Assembly (NCBI GenBank): GCA_029532415.1
Contig: JAQOTA010000058.1
Location: forward strand, 806,001 to 870,000
Direction: 5' to 3'
DNA length: 64,000 nt
Source: Marasmius tenuissimus
Lineage: Eukaryota > Basidiomycota > Agaricomycetes > Agaricales > Marasmiaceae
Made by a program: the position numbers and the translations under genes. Shown here piece after piece: positions 11,311-22,882 of the stretch (position 1 is the stretch's first letter; the number at the start of each line of letters is the position of its first letter). Under the pieces are notes generated by a model. The model did no database searches. It had not been told where the DNA came from and saw nothing but the letters and a program-made list of their open reading frames with translations.

Positions 11311-11484
11311 ATTAAAGGATAAGGCTACCGCGTTAGATGTGTGGAAGAAGCTATTTAATCAATTTCTCGCTGCGTAGTCATCAATATAGTTGCCATGTTG
11401 AAGTTTTGCTGCCCATGACCATTTGACGAGCGACTGGTGACTGTTGAGGTTCAGGTTCGGAAGTTCGGAGGAGTACCGATCAAC

Positions 11485-11551
11485 CGCGTCAATTCGCGTC
11501 ACCGCTCACGCGTCAATAAATTATGAATGGCTTTGACGCGCGTAGCACGTG
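11485..11551. promoter_or_regulatory. Cluster of MCB-like CGCGTCA/TGACGCG motifs and an E-box
   Basis: CGCGTCA occurs at 11485-11491, 11495-11501 and 11509-11515; its reverse complement TGACGCG lies at 11534-11540. The third copy contains a perfect MCB core ACGCGT (11508-11513). CACGTG follows at 11546-11551. All sit within 90 bp upstream of the DNAJC9-like start. In yeasts ACGCGT is the MBF site that drives G1/S genes; assigning that role here is inference. Confidence 0.6.
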
Positions 11552-11569
11552 CCCAACCATTTGTTGACT

Positions 11570-12679
11570 ATGGACCACGACGACCCAATCTCGCAGTTCT
11601 TTCCTGGCGAAGAGTCAGTGAACTTGTATGCTGTGCTCGGTCTAGAGAGCAAGGCCACTGTAGAAGATGTCAAGAAGGCCTACCGCCGACTCGCCCTCAA
11701 ATACCATCCAGACAAACACTCGACTGCCAGCGAATCCGCGAAAGCGGACGCGTCCACGAAGTTCCAGCAAGTTGGATTCGCGTATACCATACTCTCAGAC
11801 GAGAAGAGAAGAGCTAGATATGACAAGACCGGGAAGACGGATGAAGGTCTCGACCTCGACGCTGGGGAGGATGGCTGGGAGGCGTACTTCGAGGACCTAT
11901 TTGACCGCGTCACGCGAGGCAAGCTGGACGAGATGAAAGCTGAATACCAAGGTATGTACTCTCAAGGATACCTCGAACCCAGTGCTGACGTACTGCGACA
12001 TTTAGGCTCTGCTGAGGAGACGGAAGACCTCAAATCCGCCTATGAAGAGATGAACGGCTCGATTGCCGACATCATGACCATGATACCGCATTCTACTTAT
12101 GAAGATGAAGCACGTTTCATCGTGAGCATATCCAAGCTCATTAAACAGGGCGATATTCCCTCCCTTCCAGAGTGGGAGAAGGGCGTCAAGGACGAGAAAG
12201 CGAAGCTGGTGCGCGAGAAGCAGGGCAAAAAGGAGGCCAAGGAAGCAGAGGAGCTCGCGAAGGAGCTTGGTGTATGGGATGAATTCTATGGAAGTGGGAA
12301 GACGGCAGAACGCAAGAAGAAAAAGGATAAAGGAAAGGGTAAAGGTCAGGATGTTGACGAAGATGTTGACGAAGACGACCACAGCGCATTGAAGGCTTTG
12401 ATCATGAAGAAGAAGGAAAAGAATATGGACAGCTTCTTCGACAGCCTCGCTGCCAAATACGCTGAGCCAGCGAAACCGAGTGGGAAAAGGAAGAAGCGCG
12501 GGAAACCCTCAGACGAGATGGAAGATGCATCACCGAGAAAACGCTCTCGCGGAGCTGTCCCTCCACCTCCCGACATAGACGATGAAGAATTCGAGAGAAT
12601 ACAGCAAAAGATGTTTGGCGAAAACGGAAAGGAGGATGCAGGTGGTAGCAAAAAGAGGAAGGCGAAGAAGGGAAAGTGA
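11570..12679 (+). CDS. DNAJC9-like J-domain co-chaperone
   Basis: The protein begins with an N-terminal J domain (NLYAVLGLESKATVEDVKKA, then YHPDKH with the HPD tripeptide, then DEKRRARYD). Next comes a region like DNAJC9 (GSAEETEDLKSAYEEMNGSI, then a low-pI helical part), and finally a Lys-rich tail (PSGKRKKRGKP, GGSKKRKAKKGK) that should send it to the nucleus. Human DNAJC9 is a histone H3-H4 co-chaperone that recruits HSP70; the same role is inferred here. A 55-nt intron at 11951-12005 is in frame and could be read through, but its removal restores the family join YQ-GSAEE. I prefer the second Met at 11570 (MDHDDPISQFF); an ATG at 11549 adds seven residues. The promoter carries four MCB-like motifs. 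Confidence 0.85.
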   Translation: MDHDDPISQFFPGEESVNLYAVLGLESKATVEDVKKAYRRLALKYHPDKHSTASESAKADASTKFQQVGFAYTILSDEKRRARYDKTGKTDEGLDLDAGEDGWEAYFEDLFDRVTRGKLDEMKAEYQGMYSQGYLEPSADVLRHLGSAEETEDLKSAYEEMNGSIADIMTMIPHSTYEDEARFIVSISKLIKQGDIPSLPEWEKGVKDEKAKLVREKQGKKEAKEAEELAKELGVWDEFYGSGKTAERKKKKDKGKGKGQDVDEDVDEDDHSALKALIMKKKEKNMDSFFDSLAAKYAEPAKPSGKRKKRGKPSDEMEDASPRKRSRGAVPPPPDIDDEEFERIQQKMFGENGKEDAGGSKKRKAKKGK

Positions 12680-12782
12680 TGAGTGCTGTCATGTCTAGTC
12701 TCGTTGTCAATGGTGTGGTATCTTCATATTTTTATACAGTGTATATATAGTTTGTACAAGAATGTCCGAAAGCAAGTAAAGA

Positions 12783-15700
12783 TTACAGGAAACGTACGGA
12801 ATCTATCCCCAAACTTCTACGGGCATGGATTATAGCGACGAGCTCCTTAAGACTCTCCTCCAGAACTACGACATTGTCGAGCAGATGAGACAGAGTGATG
12901 GTAGTGGGTCTACTATCTTCCTCCAGTTCGTCGTCGCTACTGGTGGACTGGCGACGACTTCTATCAGTCCAACCCGAACTAAAAACGTCCTCCTCATCTA
13001 CACTCCAATTCTGGGATTTGGCGGGGGTCCAAGGACCGGAAACCGGTGCCGGAGGAACAAAAGGTTCAACGGTGATGGAACCTGTCTTCTTGTAATGAGG
13101 CGCAAAGGGACTTGCCGCGAGGCCCTTGGTCTCGTGCTTTGGTGGGGTCGAAGGAGCAAAGGGGACTGAAGGCCTCGTCTTGTTCTTCTTTGGAGTCAAC
13201 AGGGACATGAAAGAAGAGGAAGCCGACGGTTTGGGCTTGGGCCTGTTCTGCTGCTGCTTAGAGGGGGTGGAAGGAAGTTGGGCTGGTTCGTCCGTTAGCT
13301 CTATAGCGAGAGATAACGCGTCGGTTAGATTTTCTGAAAACAACAAGCCTTGTCGTCTTTCAAGGAAGAACTGGTCAAAGTTAGACACCTGTTGTCGGTA
13401 CTTCTCCAGTTGTGCGACGAGGCCGTGGAAAATAGTGTGGACGACGGGTCGTGAATTTTCATCCATGCTGGATGCTGGGAGGTAAGTGGAAAGGGTGGCC
13501 AAACTCTCCGCTACCTGATAATCTATAGAACGATCATCGCCATCCCCGTCAATATCGATGTCCGGGTCAAGATCGCCTGAAGGGCGGTCGTTGGAGGCGA
13601 ACGTGAGCCAACCAGCGAGGGAGCGGTCCGGATGGATGGCCAGAGTTGCAAGTGCACCAGTCAATGCAATATTACATTCGGGTGAATTGGAAAAGAACTT
13701 GCGAAGAGAGTCGAGAATGGTAGAGATAACGGGGTCATTTACGTTCAACCTGTGCTTATAGCTCCGTCTCTCTTTCGGGTCAATGCTATACGCGTTGCGG
13801 TAAACTTCTTGATCCTGGATAGCGAAGAGAGCGTCTCGAAGGTAGTGTTCGTATCCAGTACTGAATGGATCTGAGTTGTGAGAAGGGTCCACACGGGATA
13901 CTAGGTTCAGGTAAAGACCCATCTCTCGTTCATGGGTCGAGAAAGTAGTCTCCGGAAGGTGATGCAGCGGTTCTTCCGCGACTTCCTTTGCCTCAGTTGT
14001 GGATGGATAGGTGAAAGTTTCTTCGTCGTCGTCGTCGTCCTCCACGTCGACTTTCGCGTCTGTCTCAATAACAGACGAGTTGAGGAGAGCGGGATGGGGA
14101 AACGCAGTTGCGTCCGGATCTGAGATAACGAGGATGATTCGGTCGGTGATCAGGCGTGGATGTTGCAGTAGTATTGTCTGCAGGAGCTGCAGTGATGATG
14201 TGATAGCGGGCTGGTGTTTGGATCGGAGATTGGACAACAAAAGATCCTTGAGGGTGAATCGAGTCGAGGTAAAGTAGTCTGATTGCTTGTTGGTTTCTGG
14301 AGCTTCAAGCTCCAAGATAGCCATAGCGCTACTTTTCCGTCTCGACTTCTTGTCCGCTGCGCTGGCCTGGGAGCGAGGCGGCGCAGTATCGTCCTTCAGG
14401 GTCATGAGAGAGTGAGGACGCTGCCGTGGCCGGACTTCATCATTATCTTCACTGGCGAGGAAGTCCACCAGAAGGTCGGACATCTGGCCCACTTGAAGAC
14501 TTCTGATCATGATCTCGATATAGGACATAACCGCGACAGCACTCCCGTCCGTGTCCGAGCACTCGAGAACTGCTGGGTATAGGACATTCTCCAAGAATAT
14601 CCTTCGGACGGCGTCTAGTATCGAGTTGACGATTGCGGTTCCGACCAAAGAAGAGGCGTCGACGTTATTCTGCACGACGTTCCGACGTAGGATGTCTTGC
14701 AAGAACTCGAGGAGTTTCAGGAAGTGATCTAACCGCGACTTGAAGTCGGGATTGCTTGCATCCTCGATCCCCATCGCAAGAGCTTTAGACCGCGAAACCT
14801 CCAACATTTCCTTTTCATCCTCCGACTCGATCCACGTACTCCCCACCACCATTCCGGCTCCACGAGTTTTTTCTGTGTTTTCCGGTGGCCTGAACTCGAT
14901 TTTGGAGGGTAAGAGGGAGTAAACGGCCCCAAGACCAGCAGCAAGCACCTCAGAGAAATCTCCATCGAGTATGTATTCCGCGAGGGCGAGGGCTGCCTCT
15001 GTGATGGGATCGTCTGTCGCACGTGTCTCCTCTCCTGTGAGTCGGTGAATGGGTTCGTCGGGTGACATTGCCACGTCCATCAGCAACAGCAGGCCAGCAC
15101 GGGCAAACTCTCCAATTTGGCCTTCGCGATGGACAAAACGAAGCAAATAGTTGAAAAGCAGGAACTCGTATTCAGTCTTGGGAACAGAGGTTGATGCCTG
15201 TGTTGTTGTCACGGTCGCGTGTGATGGGGTGGGGATGAGGCACGTTTTGTTTCGTCGGCTTCGTCATCCTCTTCGTCGTCGTCCCCCTCCTCTTCTTCCT
15301 GCTCTTCAACGGCAAACAATGGTTCCGAACGATACCAGTGCTTGTCGTGGAAGAAGATCATGAGAAGTTCCCTGTATGTCCGAATCCTACTGCATAGGAT
15401 ACACAATAGGTTCACAACTTGACGAAAGTAAGGATGAAAGTGTCAGAAGGTAGGTAGTTAGCGAGGAGAGAGCGACGTACGATCCTCCTCGAATTCAGAG
15501 GGCTGACTCCTCACTGAGTTTCCTGCTGCACCCATCACCCTCTGCTTCCGTCCGTCAAGCTGTTCTTGTAGATCGTCCCCAACACACGTTCGGAGAAGGC
15601 GTAAAACCGCACGATGGACAGCCGAGTGTACGAGAAATTGTTCGTCGAGGAGGACCACCATGTTCTGAACAGCTCGCAAAACCTCTGCTTGAATTCCATA

Positions 15701-16167
15701 CGGTCTGTCGGGCTCACTTAGCCTGACGAGTGTTCCGAGAACATCTGGGATAGCTTGAGCATTTGGATAGAGTTAAGGAAACTAGCCGCACCGTTCTTGA
15801 GCAGATATTCTAGACAGGCTCCGGTAGTACTGCAGATTTCGCGATGAGATCGATTCTCACACCTGGGAGGCAATGGATTGCGTACCCTTCTTCTATCCTA
15901 GTGGACTCGGCGACCAGCGAGTCAACCATTGATTGAAGATGAACTGGAACATCTGTAGACTGTATTCCTTTGCTTAATTGTCGTTCATCTGGGTAGAGAA
16001 GGGTATTCTAGATTGAGACTAGGTAAGACAGTAGAAGTTGTGGAAACAGTATTGGGAGAGACCTTGACAGAATTCCAAGACTTGACAAAGTCTTGAGCAT
16101 AATCTGGGGGAGCTTTAGGTGCTGCCTGGCCTCCGGACCTATTGAGGAACTTTGAAAAGTAGTCCAT
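12783..16167 (-). CDS. FHIP family protein (FTS-Hook-interacting, RAI16-like)
   Basis: A large, mainly alpha-helical protein of the FHIP/RAI16 family. It starts MDYFSKFLNRSGG, followed by YAQDFVKSWNSVK, the equivalent of the family's N-terminal 'W' segment. The core includes TTGACLEYLLKNG, VQNMVVLLDEQFLVHSAVHR, an acidic loop (EEQEEEEGDDDEEDDEADE), and YEFLLFNYLLRFVHREG. The C-terminus LLDNVVVLEESLKELVAIIHA is the most diagnostic part. In fungi and animals FHIP joins FTS and Hook to link early endosomes to dynein, so a role in hyphal endosome transport is inferred. A long Ser/Pro-rich linker with SPFAPH and PFVPPAP repeats precedes the C-terminal helix. The 5' part has several introns, including one right after WNSVK. 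One TGACGCG motif lies 75 bp upstream (16242-16248). Confidence 0.8.
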
Positions 16168-16813
16168 GGGGGCCGACGCCCTCGCGTGAGTTGGCTGTCA
16201 AGTCGAATGTGTCGGACGGCCATTTTAGGAAATTTACCGGTTGACGCGCCTCTCTCTTTTCCCAGTCTCCCGTTTTCGACTTCATACTATTGAATGCTTA
16301 GACACAAATCAGCTGAAAGATGACGATAAGCAGTATGCACTAAAATCAGAATCCCTGGATCCTCCTTTCGCGCTCAACGATAACCTTCTAGCTACCCTTA
16401 CATACCCATGGCGATGTATAGTAGATGAGTTATCGCGAAATGAATGAGAAACAATGAAGACAGAATCAGGCTCTATCGAAAAAGGGTCGATGATGGTATA
16501 CGAAGGTGGCGGTTGAGTAAGTGTGAAAAAGGGCGACCAAGGACTTCGATGGACGCGTGCAATTTCGCTCGGACTTGGGGTTTGGTAGGTCTAAAGCGAA
16601 TGGACTTGTCACTCATGAGAGGCTCTGACGCACAAGTTAGGTATCGTACCGATCAGGCATTGGAGATTGTGGTTAGGGAGTGTGGGTACCAATCACAATC
16701 CTTCTTGGAATGTTCTGACGCGAAACGGGAGCGTGTGTAGGTGGCACGGTGCCACGCAATGGATGGACGTAACCTCGCTTTTGTACAAGGCTACTGCCAC
16801 ATATTATTCCGTC
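16168..16813. other. Intergenic between FHIP start and GCIP-like stop
   Basis: This 646-bp stretch contains the FHIP promoter and the 3' region of the GCIP-like gene. It has TGACGCG at 16242-16248 and 16716-16722, and an ACGCGT core near 16551. Short plus-strand open frames (16241-16447, 16444-16740) show no recognisable protein. I see no gene. Confidence 0.5.
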
Positions 16814-18023
16814 CTATTGCACCTCGGGGTCGGAAAAGGAAGCTTGAGCAGTTCCCACTGCTTTGGCTAGTTGCTCGAAGCAACCATCGAACCATTTCTT
16901 CTTCTTAGATATTTTGATGGCCGATCCCCCATCTTTGAGTGACAAATCTTCAATCGCCGTCTCCACGGACTCCTCAGGAAAGGATTGGTGAACGGCTGTT
17001 TCGATACTCCTGATGACGGCTTGAATATCACGTAGATTGGCTCCCATTATTGAGGGGTTTTGAGGTGGATGGGATGTTGCTACTAGCTCGTCGGCAGCAC
17101 TGAGAAGGCTCTGAGACAACGAAGGCATTCTGTCCAACACCTGGTGGGCAGGAATTATCGTGTCAGAAGAACGTGCAAGTATATCGGAAGATATTCTCTT
17201 GTGTAAAAGTGCCGATAGGCGAAGAACGAGATGAACCTGTAACAAGCACGTCATGAGTAACGTTTTTATACAAAATTAAGACGTCAATATTGACCTTGGA
17301 TGCACGATCTACCTCGCTTTCTGAAAGAGGTGTGTCTGGTTCTAATCCCAGTTCATCCCAACCGTCATCCTCGCCGTCCACGTCGCCAACATTGTCAATC
17401 AACTCTTTCAGCTCCCTCACGCCATCTTCTAAAGGTTCTGTGTCCTCCTTCCATTTCTTGAGGACGGCACTCACGTTATCATTTGAGACCCCCGAAGGAG
17501 ACCGCGCCTCTTCAATCAGTTGGTGAACTGTTCCAGTCTTCATTAGATATTCTGTGCCATCCGTGCGGTCGATCTCTAGAAAGGTCTGGAAGAGGCCCTT
17601 CAAAGCCGCGGCAACATCCGTAACGAGGTGAGTAACTTCTTGCTTGAGAGTGGCCCCATCCTCGTCTGGATCGAAAAGTGTCACACAATGCGCTAGAGCA
17701 GAAATATGCTTTATGAGGTCGTTTAACGGCGTCACGGCGGCGGAGAACGTAGGAGATGAGGGTTTTAGGACCAGAGCAATCTTGGTCGTGGATGCATAGG
17801 TGAGAGCCAGTAACGAAAGCAAGTCTTTGTGTACGATGGCGAGCGATGGTCGAGGATCGTTGGTTTTTTCGATAGATTGATCACTTGAATTTGATATCTG
17901 GTCGACAGCAGCATTGCATGTCTCTACACATATTTTGAGGAGCTCGTTAACTTGGGATGAAAATGAGTATCAGTGGTCTGAATTGTATGCGGAACGGCAC
18001 TGACTATGTGTGCGCTCGGCCAT
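16814..18023 (-). CDS. GCIP-like protein (Grap2/cyclin-D-interacting, CCNDBP1 type)
   Basis: The spliced protein starts MAERTHINELLKICVETCNA and is helical throughout. It contains LLSLLALTYASTTKIALVLK, FDPDEDGATLKQEVTHLV, VHQLIEEARS, and an acidic loop ending DGWDELGLEPDTP. Its last part has KKKKWFDGCFEQLAKAVGTA and the stop at 16814-16816. This layout (helical bundle, WDEL-type acidic centre, about 350 residues) matches the GCIP domain family, whose animal member binds cyclin D and bHLH factors; the fungal role is unknown. Introns lie near 17236-17295 and between 17955 and 18004. It is head-to-head with YME1, with 129 bp between the start codons. The family assignment rests on pattern memory and is moderate. 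Confidence 0.6.
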
Positions 18024-18152
18024 TGAAGGCGGTGATGATGAGCGTCGGCAAAAGGGCTGCACACGAGACACGTGGTCACCAGAATTTTATGCAAGTACTT
18101 CCGCAAGTGGTACGCAAGCTGTCCAGCTCTGCTCAGAGATGCTCTTTTCTTC
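18024..18152. promoter_or_regulatory. Bidirectional promoter between GCIP-like gene and YME1
   Basis: Only 129 bp separate the two divergent start codons, so both genes must share this control region. I see no TATA box or repeated motif in it. Confidence 0.6.
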
Positions 18153-21100
18153 ATGCTAAACTCTTTGTCTTTCCAGCTCTGCAGCTCGTTGCGCGCTTCT
18201 GCGCGCTCTGCGCGTCCTCTGCGATATTCACCTGCCATTGCTCAATGGAGAACGCTGTCTTCGACCGCCACCACCTCCAGCCTTCTTCGACATACCACTC
18301 ATTATAGGGCTCCCTGTATCCTCAATGGATCTCATTTAACTCGCCACCTTTCCCTCGGATCTATATTTTCTCGTTCAACGGCTCCCTCTCCCTCCCCGAC
18401 AGTCGTCGCTCATATTACACGCCTCGAAGCAGAGGCCAATGTCTCTCCGCATGATGTTACAAAGCAGCTTGCTCTCTTCGAAGCATTACGGGACACGGAT
18501 ATGAAGAGCTCGTATGAAGTTATCATCAGTAGATGGGAAAGAATGTGTGAATTCGTGCGTTTTGCTCATGGTTTGAACATGAATATTTCTCATCCTCAGA
18601 CAATACCAGGATCCGACTTCTCCCTTACTTCAATCTGCCGAAGCATTTCAAATCTACCTGGCAAGTCTCGTCAACACCGACCAACAGGCATCCGTCAGCG
18701 CCGCCGTTCGTCGCAGAGACAGCCTTTTGGCGTCTCTGGGCCCGTCCGAATCCATTCTAGAGGAGACTGAGACGTCCCGTTCGACCAGTACCACGGAACC
18801 AGAGAAACCCGTTGAAACAAGCGAAACTCAGAATCAAGTCGAACAACCAACGGTGACACAGAGTCAGGAGATTGCTCAAGCGGTACTCGCCGGGAAATCC
18901 CGCTCACCTGTACGATCCAACAACTCTGGCGCTTTCAAGAATCCTTTCCTCCTGAACACTTCCTCGGAATCCGGCGAACAACGGCCGATACCTGTCGCCA
19001 TCGTTGAAAGTCAGTGTCACCTCCTTTTGTGCGGATCACCCATTGACCAGGTTTCAATACAGGGAAAAATGCTTGGGTTCCCAGACTAGTCCGATTCTTC
19101 GCCCTCCTTATCGTGTCATCGTTCTGTGAGCCTTCACCATATTCAGAAGACATTCATGTTGTTGACGTGACCTAATCATCTTAGTCTTCCTCGTCATACT
19201 CTCCGCTCTATTTGAGAACAGTGGTCTAATGAAAAATGGCCCGCGGCAGTCTCAGTACGAGCCCTCGGAGGGCAAAGTGGTCAAATTCAGCGATGTTCAT
19301 GGCGTAGATGAAGTGAAAGATGTAAGGTTTCATTTCAAAGTCTATTCACTGCTCCGGCTCCTAATCTACGCATAAAGGAACTACAAGACATCGTAGCCTT
19401 CTTGAAAGATCCCTCTTCCTTCGCAACATTGGGCGGTAAACTGCCGAAAGGTGTTCTATTGACTGGGTAAGTATCCGGATGGTACGCCGCGCCATGTTGC
19501 TGAATATCGGTTCTCAGGCCCCCAGGAACTGGTAAGACAATGCTCGCACGTGCAGTTGCTGGGGAAGCTGGTGTTCCGTTCTTCTTTGCTTCTGGGTGAG
19601 TTGTTGTCTTCCTGCTTTTTTTGCCGTAGATCTAATTCAATGGAATTAAAAAGCTCTGATTTTGAGGAAATGTTTGTTGGCGTGGGAGCGAAGCGAGTTC
19701 GCGATCTATTTTCAGCCGCACGGAAAAAGCAGCCTGCAATCATCTTCATTGATGAACTTGATGCGGTCGGTGGCAGGAGGAGTAGCCGCGACCAGCAATA
19801 CATGAAGCAAACCCTGAATCAACTTTTAGTGGAAATGGACGGCTTCCAACAGACAGAAGGGGTCATAGTTATGGCAGCCACCAATTTCCCAGAAAGTCTC
19901 GACCCGTAAGTCGGGCTCTCTTCTTAGTGGGTGTATCGACATCTAAAACTCCCCGACAGTGCTCTTGTGCGCCCTGGGCGGTTCGATCGTCACATTGCTG
20001 TCCCACTCCCTGACATTCGTGAGTAAACCAAGTACCAGGACTTTGTACCAGAAACCTAACGGTTTCGTTAAGGTGGACGAGTGCAAATCCTCCAGCATCA
20101 CATGAAGAATGTGACAACAAACAAAGGTACATCCTTCATCCAACTTGTCTTTTGATTGAATGCAAGTTGATGTGTTTTAGATGTCGACCCCAAGGTTCTT
20201 GCCCGAGGGACGTCAGGATTTTCGGGGGCCGACTTGCAAAACATGGTCAAGTGAGCCGCCATCGCTACAAGTCTGAATACAAAACTGAATACTGTTAACC
20301 CCCCCTCCTTACACAGCCAGGCCGCGGTTCGTGCTGCTAAAGAAAACGCTACTCAAGTCAGCTTGGGCCACTTCGAATGGGCCAGGGTATGCATTCTTAT
20401 TTACCACCAGGAATCGATAATTTACATTGCGGAACAGGACCGTATCATCATGGGTGCAGAAAGGAAGAGCGCTGCGATTGACGATAAAGCAAAATTGGCA
20501 ACTGCGTATCATGAGGTTTGTTCGATCTTGGATCTTTTCGATTCGCTTTATCTGACTTTTTTCGACAGGGTGGACACGCTCTTGTTGCATTCTATACCGA
20601 TGGAGCGATGCCTTTGCATAAGGTTACTTGTGTTCCACGAGGTCATGCGCTAGGATATGTGAGTCTTGATAATGTTGCAATTCTCGAATCAACTGCCGTA
20701 CTAACTTCTTTGCTATTTCCAGACGGCCTTCCTTCCTGAAAACGACCGATTCTCCGTCAGCCTCAAAGAATATCTCGCATCTATAGATGTTAGCATGGGA
20801 GGCCGAGTGGCCGAGGAATTGAGTATGTGACAATATTCCACTGGTTCTGTCATCACGTTGACCCCCTCCTAGTATATGGTTCAGACGCGGTGACGAGCGG
20901 CGCTTCATCTGACATTCAGAATGCGACGAGCGTCGCTCGAAATATGGTCAAGGTGAATCAATCGAACCTTCGTGTCCCTGCTCATTTTCGTACTGAGCCT
21001 CGCTTCCCTAGCGATGGGGTTTCTCCAAATTGGGCCCGGTCTATTACGGCGACGAATCGGGATTGAGCGCTCGACGGAAGGATGAGATCGAGGACGAGGT

Positions 21101-21441
21101 CACGAAGTAAGCGACTACCTTCTGTGCATCTGACCCTAGTGTTGACTCGTATGCTAGAATCATTAAGGAGAGTGAACACAGGGCGACGTCCCTTCTTAAA
21201 TCCAAACTCGAGGAATTACATCGGGTGAGAGTGCATCTATTATCCACAGTTCAGCGCGATTGACCGGCATTTTTTGTGCCAGCTTGCGCATGCACTTGTG
21301 GAGCACGAGACTCTGGACAGAGAAGAGGTCAGCAAAGTTATTAAAGGGGAGCCTATACGTGGGATAGCGGAAGTCCTTGAAGAAGCATCAACGGAAACCT
21401 CAACGCCATCAGAACTGTCCAGCCCGACGGGTGCTTCTTGA
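18153..21441 (+). CDS. YME1: Mitochondrial i-AAA protease Yme1 (FtsH family)
   Basis: An ATP-dependent zinc metalloprotease of the inner mitochondrial membrane, active towards the intermembrane space. It begins with an Arg/Ser-rich presequence ([20 protein letters not shown]) and a helical region. One membrane span follows ([19 protein letters not shown]). The AAA module has Walker A GPPGTGKT (split by an intron near 19466-19517), Walker [13 protein letters not shown], and [21 protein letters not shown]. The protease domain has [10 protein letters not shown], with an intron inside HEGGH, then [13 protein letters not shown] and [19 protein letters not shown]. The C-terminus ends with a Ser/Thr-rich tail. 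More than ten introns interrupt it. The start at 18153 is chosen because the presequence begins there; an earlier in-frame ATG at 18072 lies in the shared promoter. Confidence 0.95.
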
Positions 21442-22882
21442 AGACTCGAAGGTGGGCCAGGGACTTGCTCAAGGTGATCTTTTCCTCGGACAGTTACCAT
21501 GCAGTCCTTACATACTGCTCTTTTAGCGTGTCCTTGCATCTCCAAGCAAATATCATTGCCGACAACACGTCGGGGGCTTACTTACTATCGTAAGATTAGA
21601 ATTTTCTATGACTCGGGGGGAAGGGACGGGCCTTGTGGAACTAGGTCTTGGTAGCAGTAAAATATATTCCCTACTAAACGAGAACTAATAGCTTTCAAAT
21701 CTCCGGGTGCTTTCGGTTTCGTCCCACTTTTCACGATGCACTCGGAATACGTGCACACTTGTGGGTCATTCTTCCGCGCCAGTCCGACGTCATTCTTTTG
21801 ACTCCTCTGTTCAACTTTCTCCCTGTTGCCTGGCCCTGTTTGACACGGCGCCACAACAGTGATTTTCGTCACTCTCGAAGGATCATTTTTTCCTGTTCGC
21901 GGGTACGATTTGCTTATTTGGTGTTAAGGAGAGGTTGGGGTGCTGTAACCCATTGAAAGCGAGATGAAATTCTCCAACATATATTCAGCACAATTGATAA
22001 GCAGATTTCCTGGATCCATGAACAGACAGCGAGGTGCACATGCGGACCATAACCTGATGGAGGGAAAGAATGATGTCCTGTTAAGGCATAGCACCATTCG
22101 ATGAATGGCCGGGTACCTACATGTACCACAGTATTTCTGAGAACGCTCAAAAATCTGAATAACGGACTGCGTAAACCTTGTGGTGAGTACCATAGCGTCT
22201 GCCAGAACCATTCCGCCGGAAACTGCCGGGCCACTACCAGTTCCCAAAGTCACTTGTTCAGACCCGCCCACCGGGGAAAAGCCAAGAAAACCCCAGCAGA
22301 CGAGGGCACAAAAATCAAGATTACCTTCGGGTGCGTCGATATCACAGGATATCATTAAGTCCTAACAAAGTCGACAAGCTGAATTTTGGCATTGGCAAGA
22401 TGCATCTGATACTAATAGTCTAGTTCGTCAGAGTTTCTCACGCACCCCTCCTCCGAACTTTCCACATTAATGCTTATGCCGTGAGCTGCCCTTTCTCGTC
22501 GCCGAAATTTCTAGAGACTTTCGACATATATGATACCACATATGAAGTACTTACGGCGACTCTCGAAGTAAGGTCGTCGGCCCCGCCCTTAGACAGTTAA
22601 AAGGGACGGAATCCACAAACACCAACTACGTTGGCAAAACGACTTCCCCAGTCTGCGTTCCCCAACCACCTTGAGGCTTTGGGTGAAAACGTGTGTACCT
22701 TGTGACCCCGTTCCATAAAAGCGTTGACCTTTTTTGACGCAGGTTTACACGCGAAGGTCCTTGAGATCAAACCGAATCGCAATTCTTCCTTACCTCCGCC
22801 GACGAGAGTGATCTTCCAAGCCAGAGGCCTCATCACCATCAGTTTACGATTTCAGCTGAATCCCGTCAGCTCAACCATCGCA
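21442..22882. other. Long stretch without a supported gene
   Basis: About 1.4 kb lie between YME1 and the small Cys-rich gene. There are short open frames on both strands, the longest on the minus strand at 21924-22355, but none has a recognisable domain and splice signals within that frame lead quickly to stops. The stretch may hold a long 5' leader or a non-coding RNA. I see no repeat or tRNA. Confidence 0.4.

Larger units (their letters stand above)
9120..11375. repeat. Tandem duplication of the hydrolase gene with both flanks
   Basis: Two units are in direct order. The coding parts (9253-10050 and about 10540-11310) match closely. The 3' flank matches too: tcatgttcgatg followed by ttgtcattg, and later acaacttgttacatt, occur both at 9137-9212 and at 10429-10496. 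On the promoter side the block gtggaaaagc/gtggaagaagc occurs upstream of both start codons. The duplicated unit therefore includes promoter, gene and 3' region, about 1.2-1.3 kb. Confidence 0.8.

Noticed and set aside
11951..12005. Reading through the DNAJC9-like intron as coding sequence
   Set aside because: It is open and a near-multiple of three, but has GT-AG ends and inserts residues that break the family alignment.
13126..13485. Plus-strand frames within the FHIP gene
   Set aside because: They are shadows of the long FHIP exon.
16241..16740. Two plus-strand open frames between FHIP and the GCIP-like gene
   Set aside because: No domain, no plausible splice continuation, and promoter motifs lie within them.
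21924..22355. A 143-codon minus-strand frame with several Cys, considered as a small secreted protein or hydrophobin
   Set aside because: The Cys spacing fits neither hydrophobins nor pheromone precursors, there is no signal peptide, and the splice sites inside lead to a stop after about 36 residues.
22724..22882. In-frame N-terminal extension of the Cys-rich protein
   Set aside because: The extension has no Cys pattern and the protein family, as I recall it, starts with MC; the upstream part is more likely leader.
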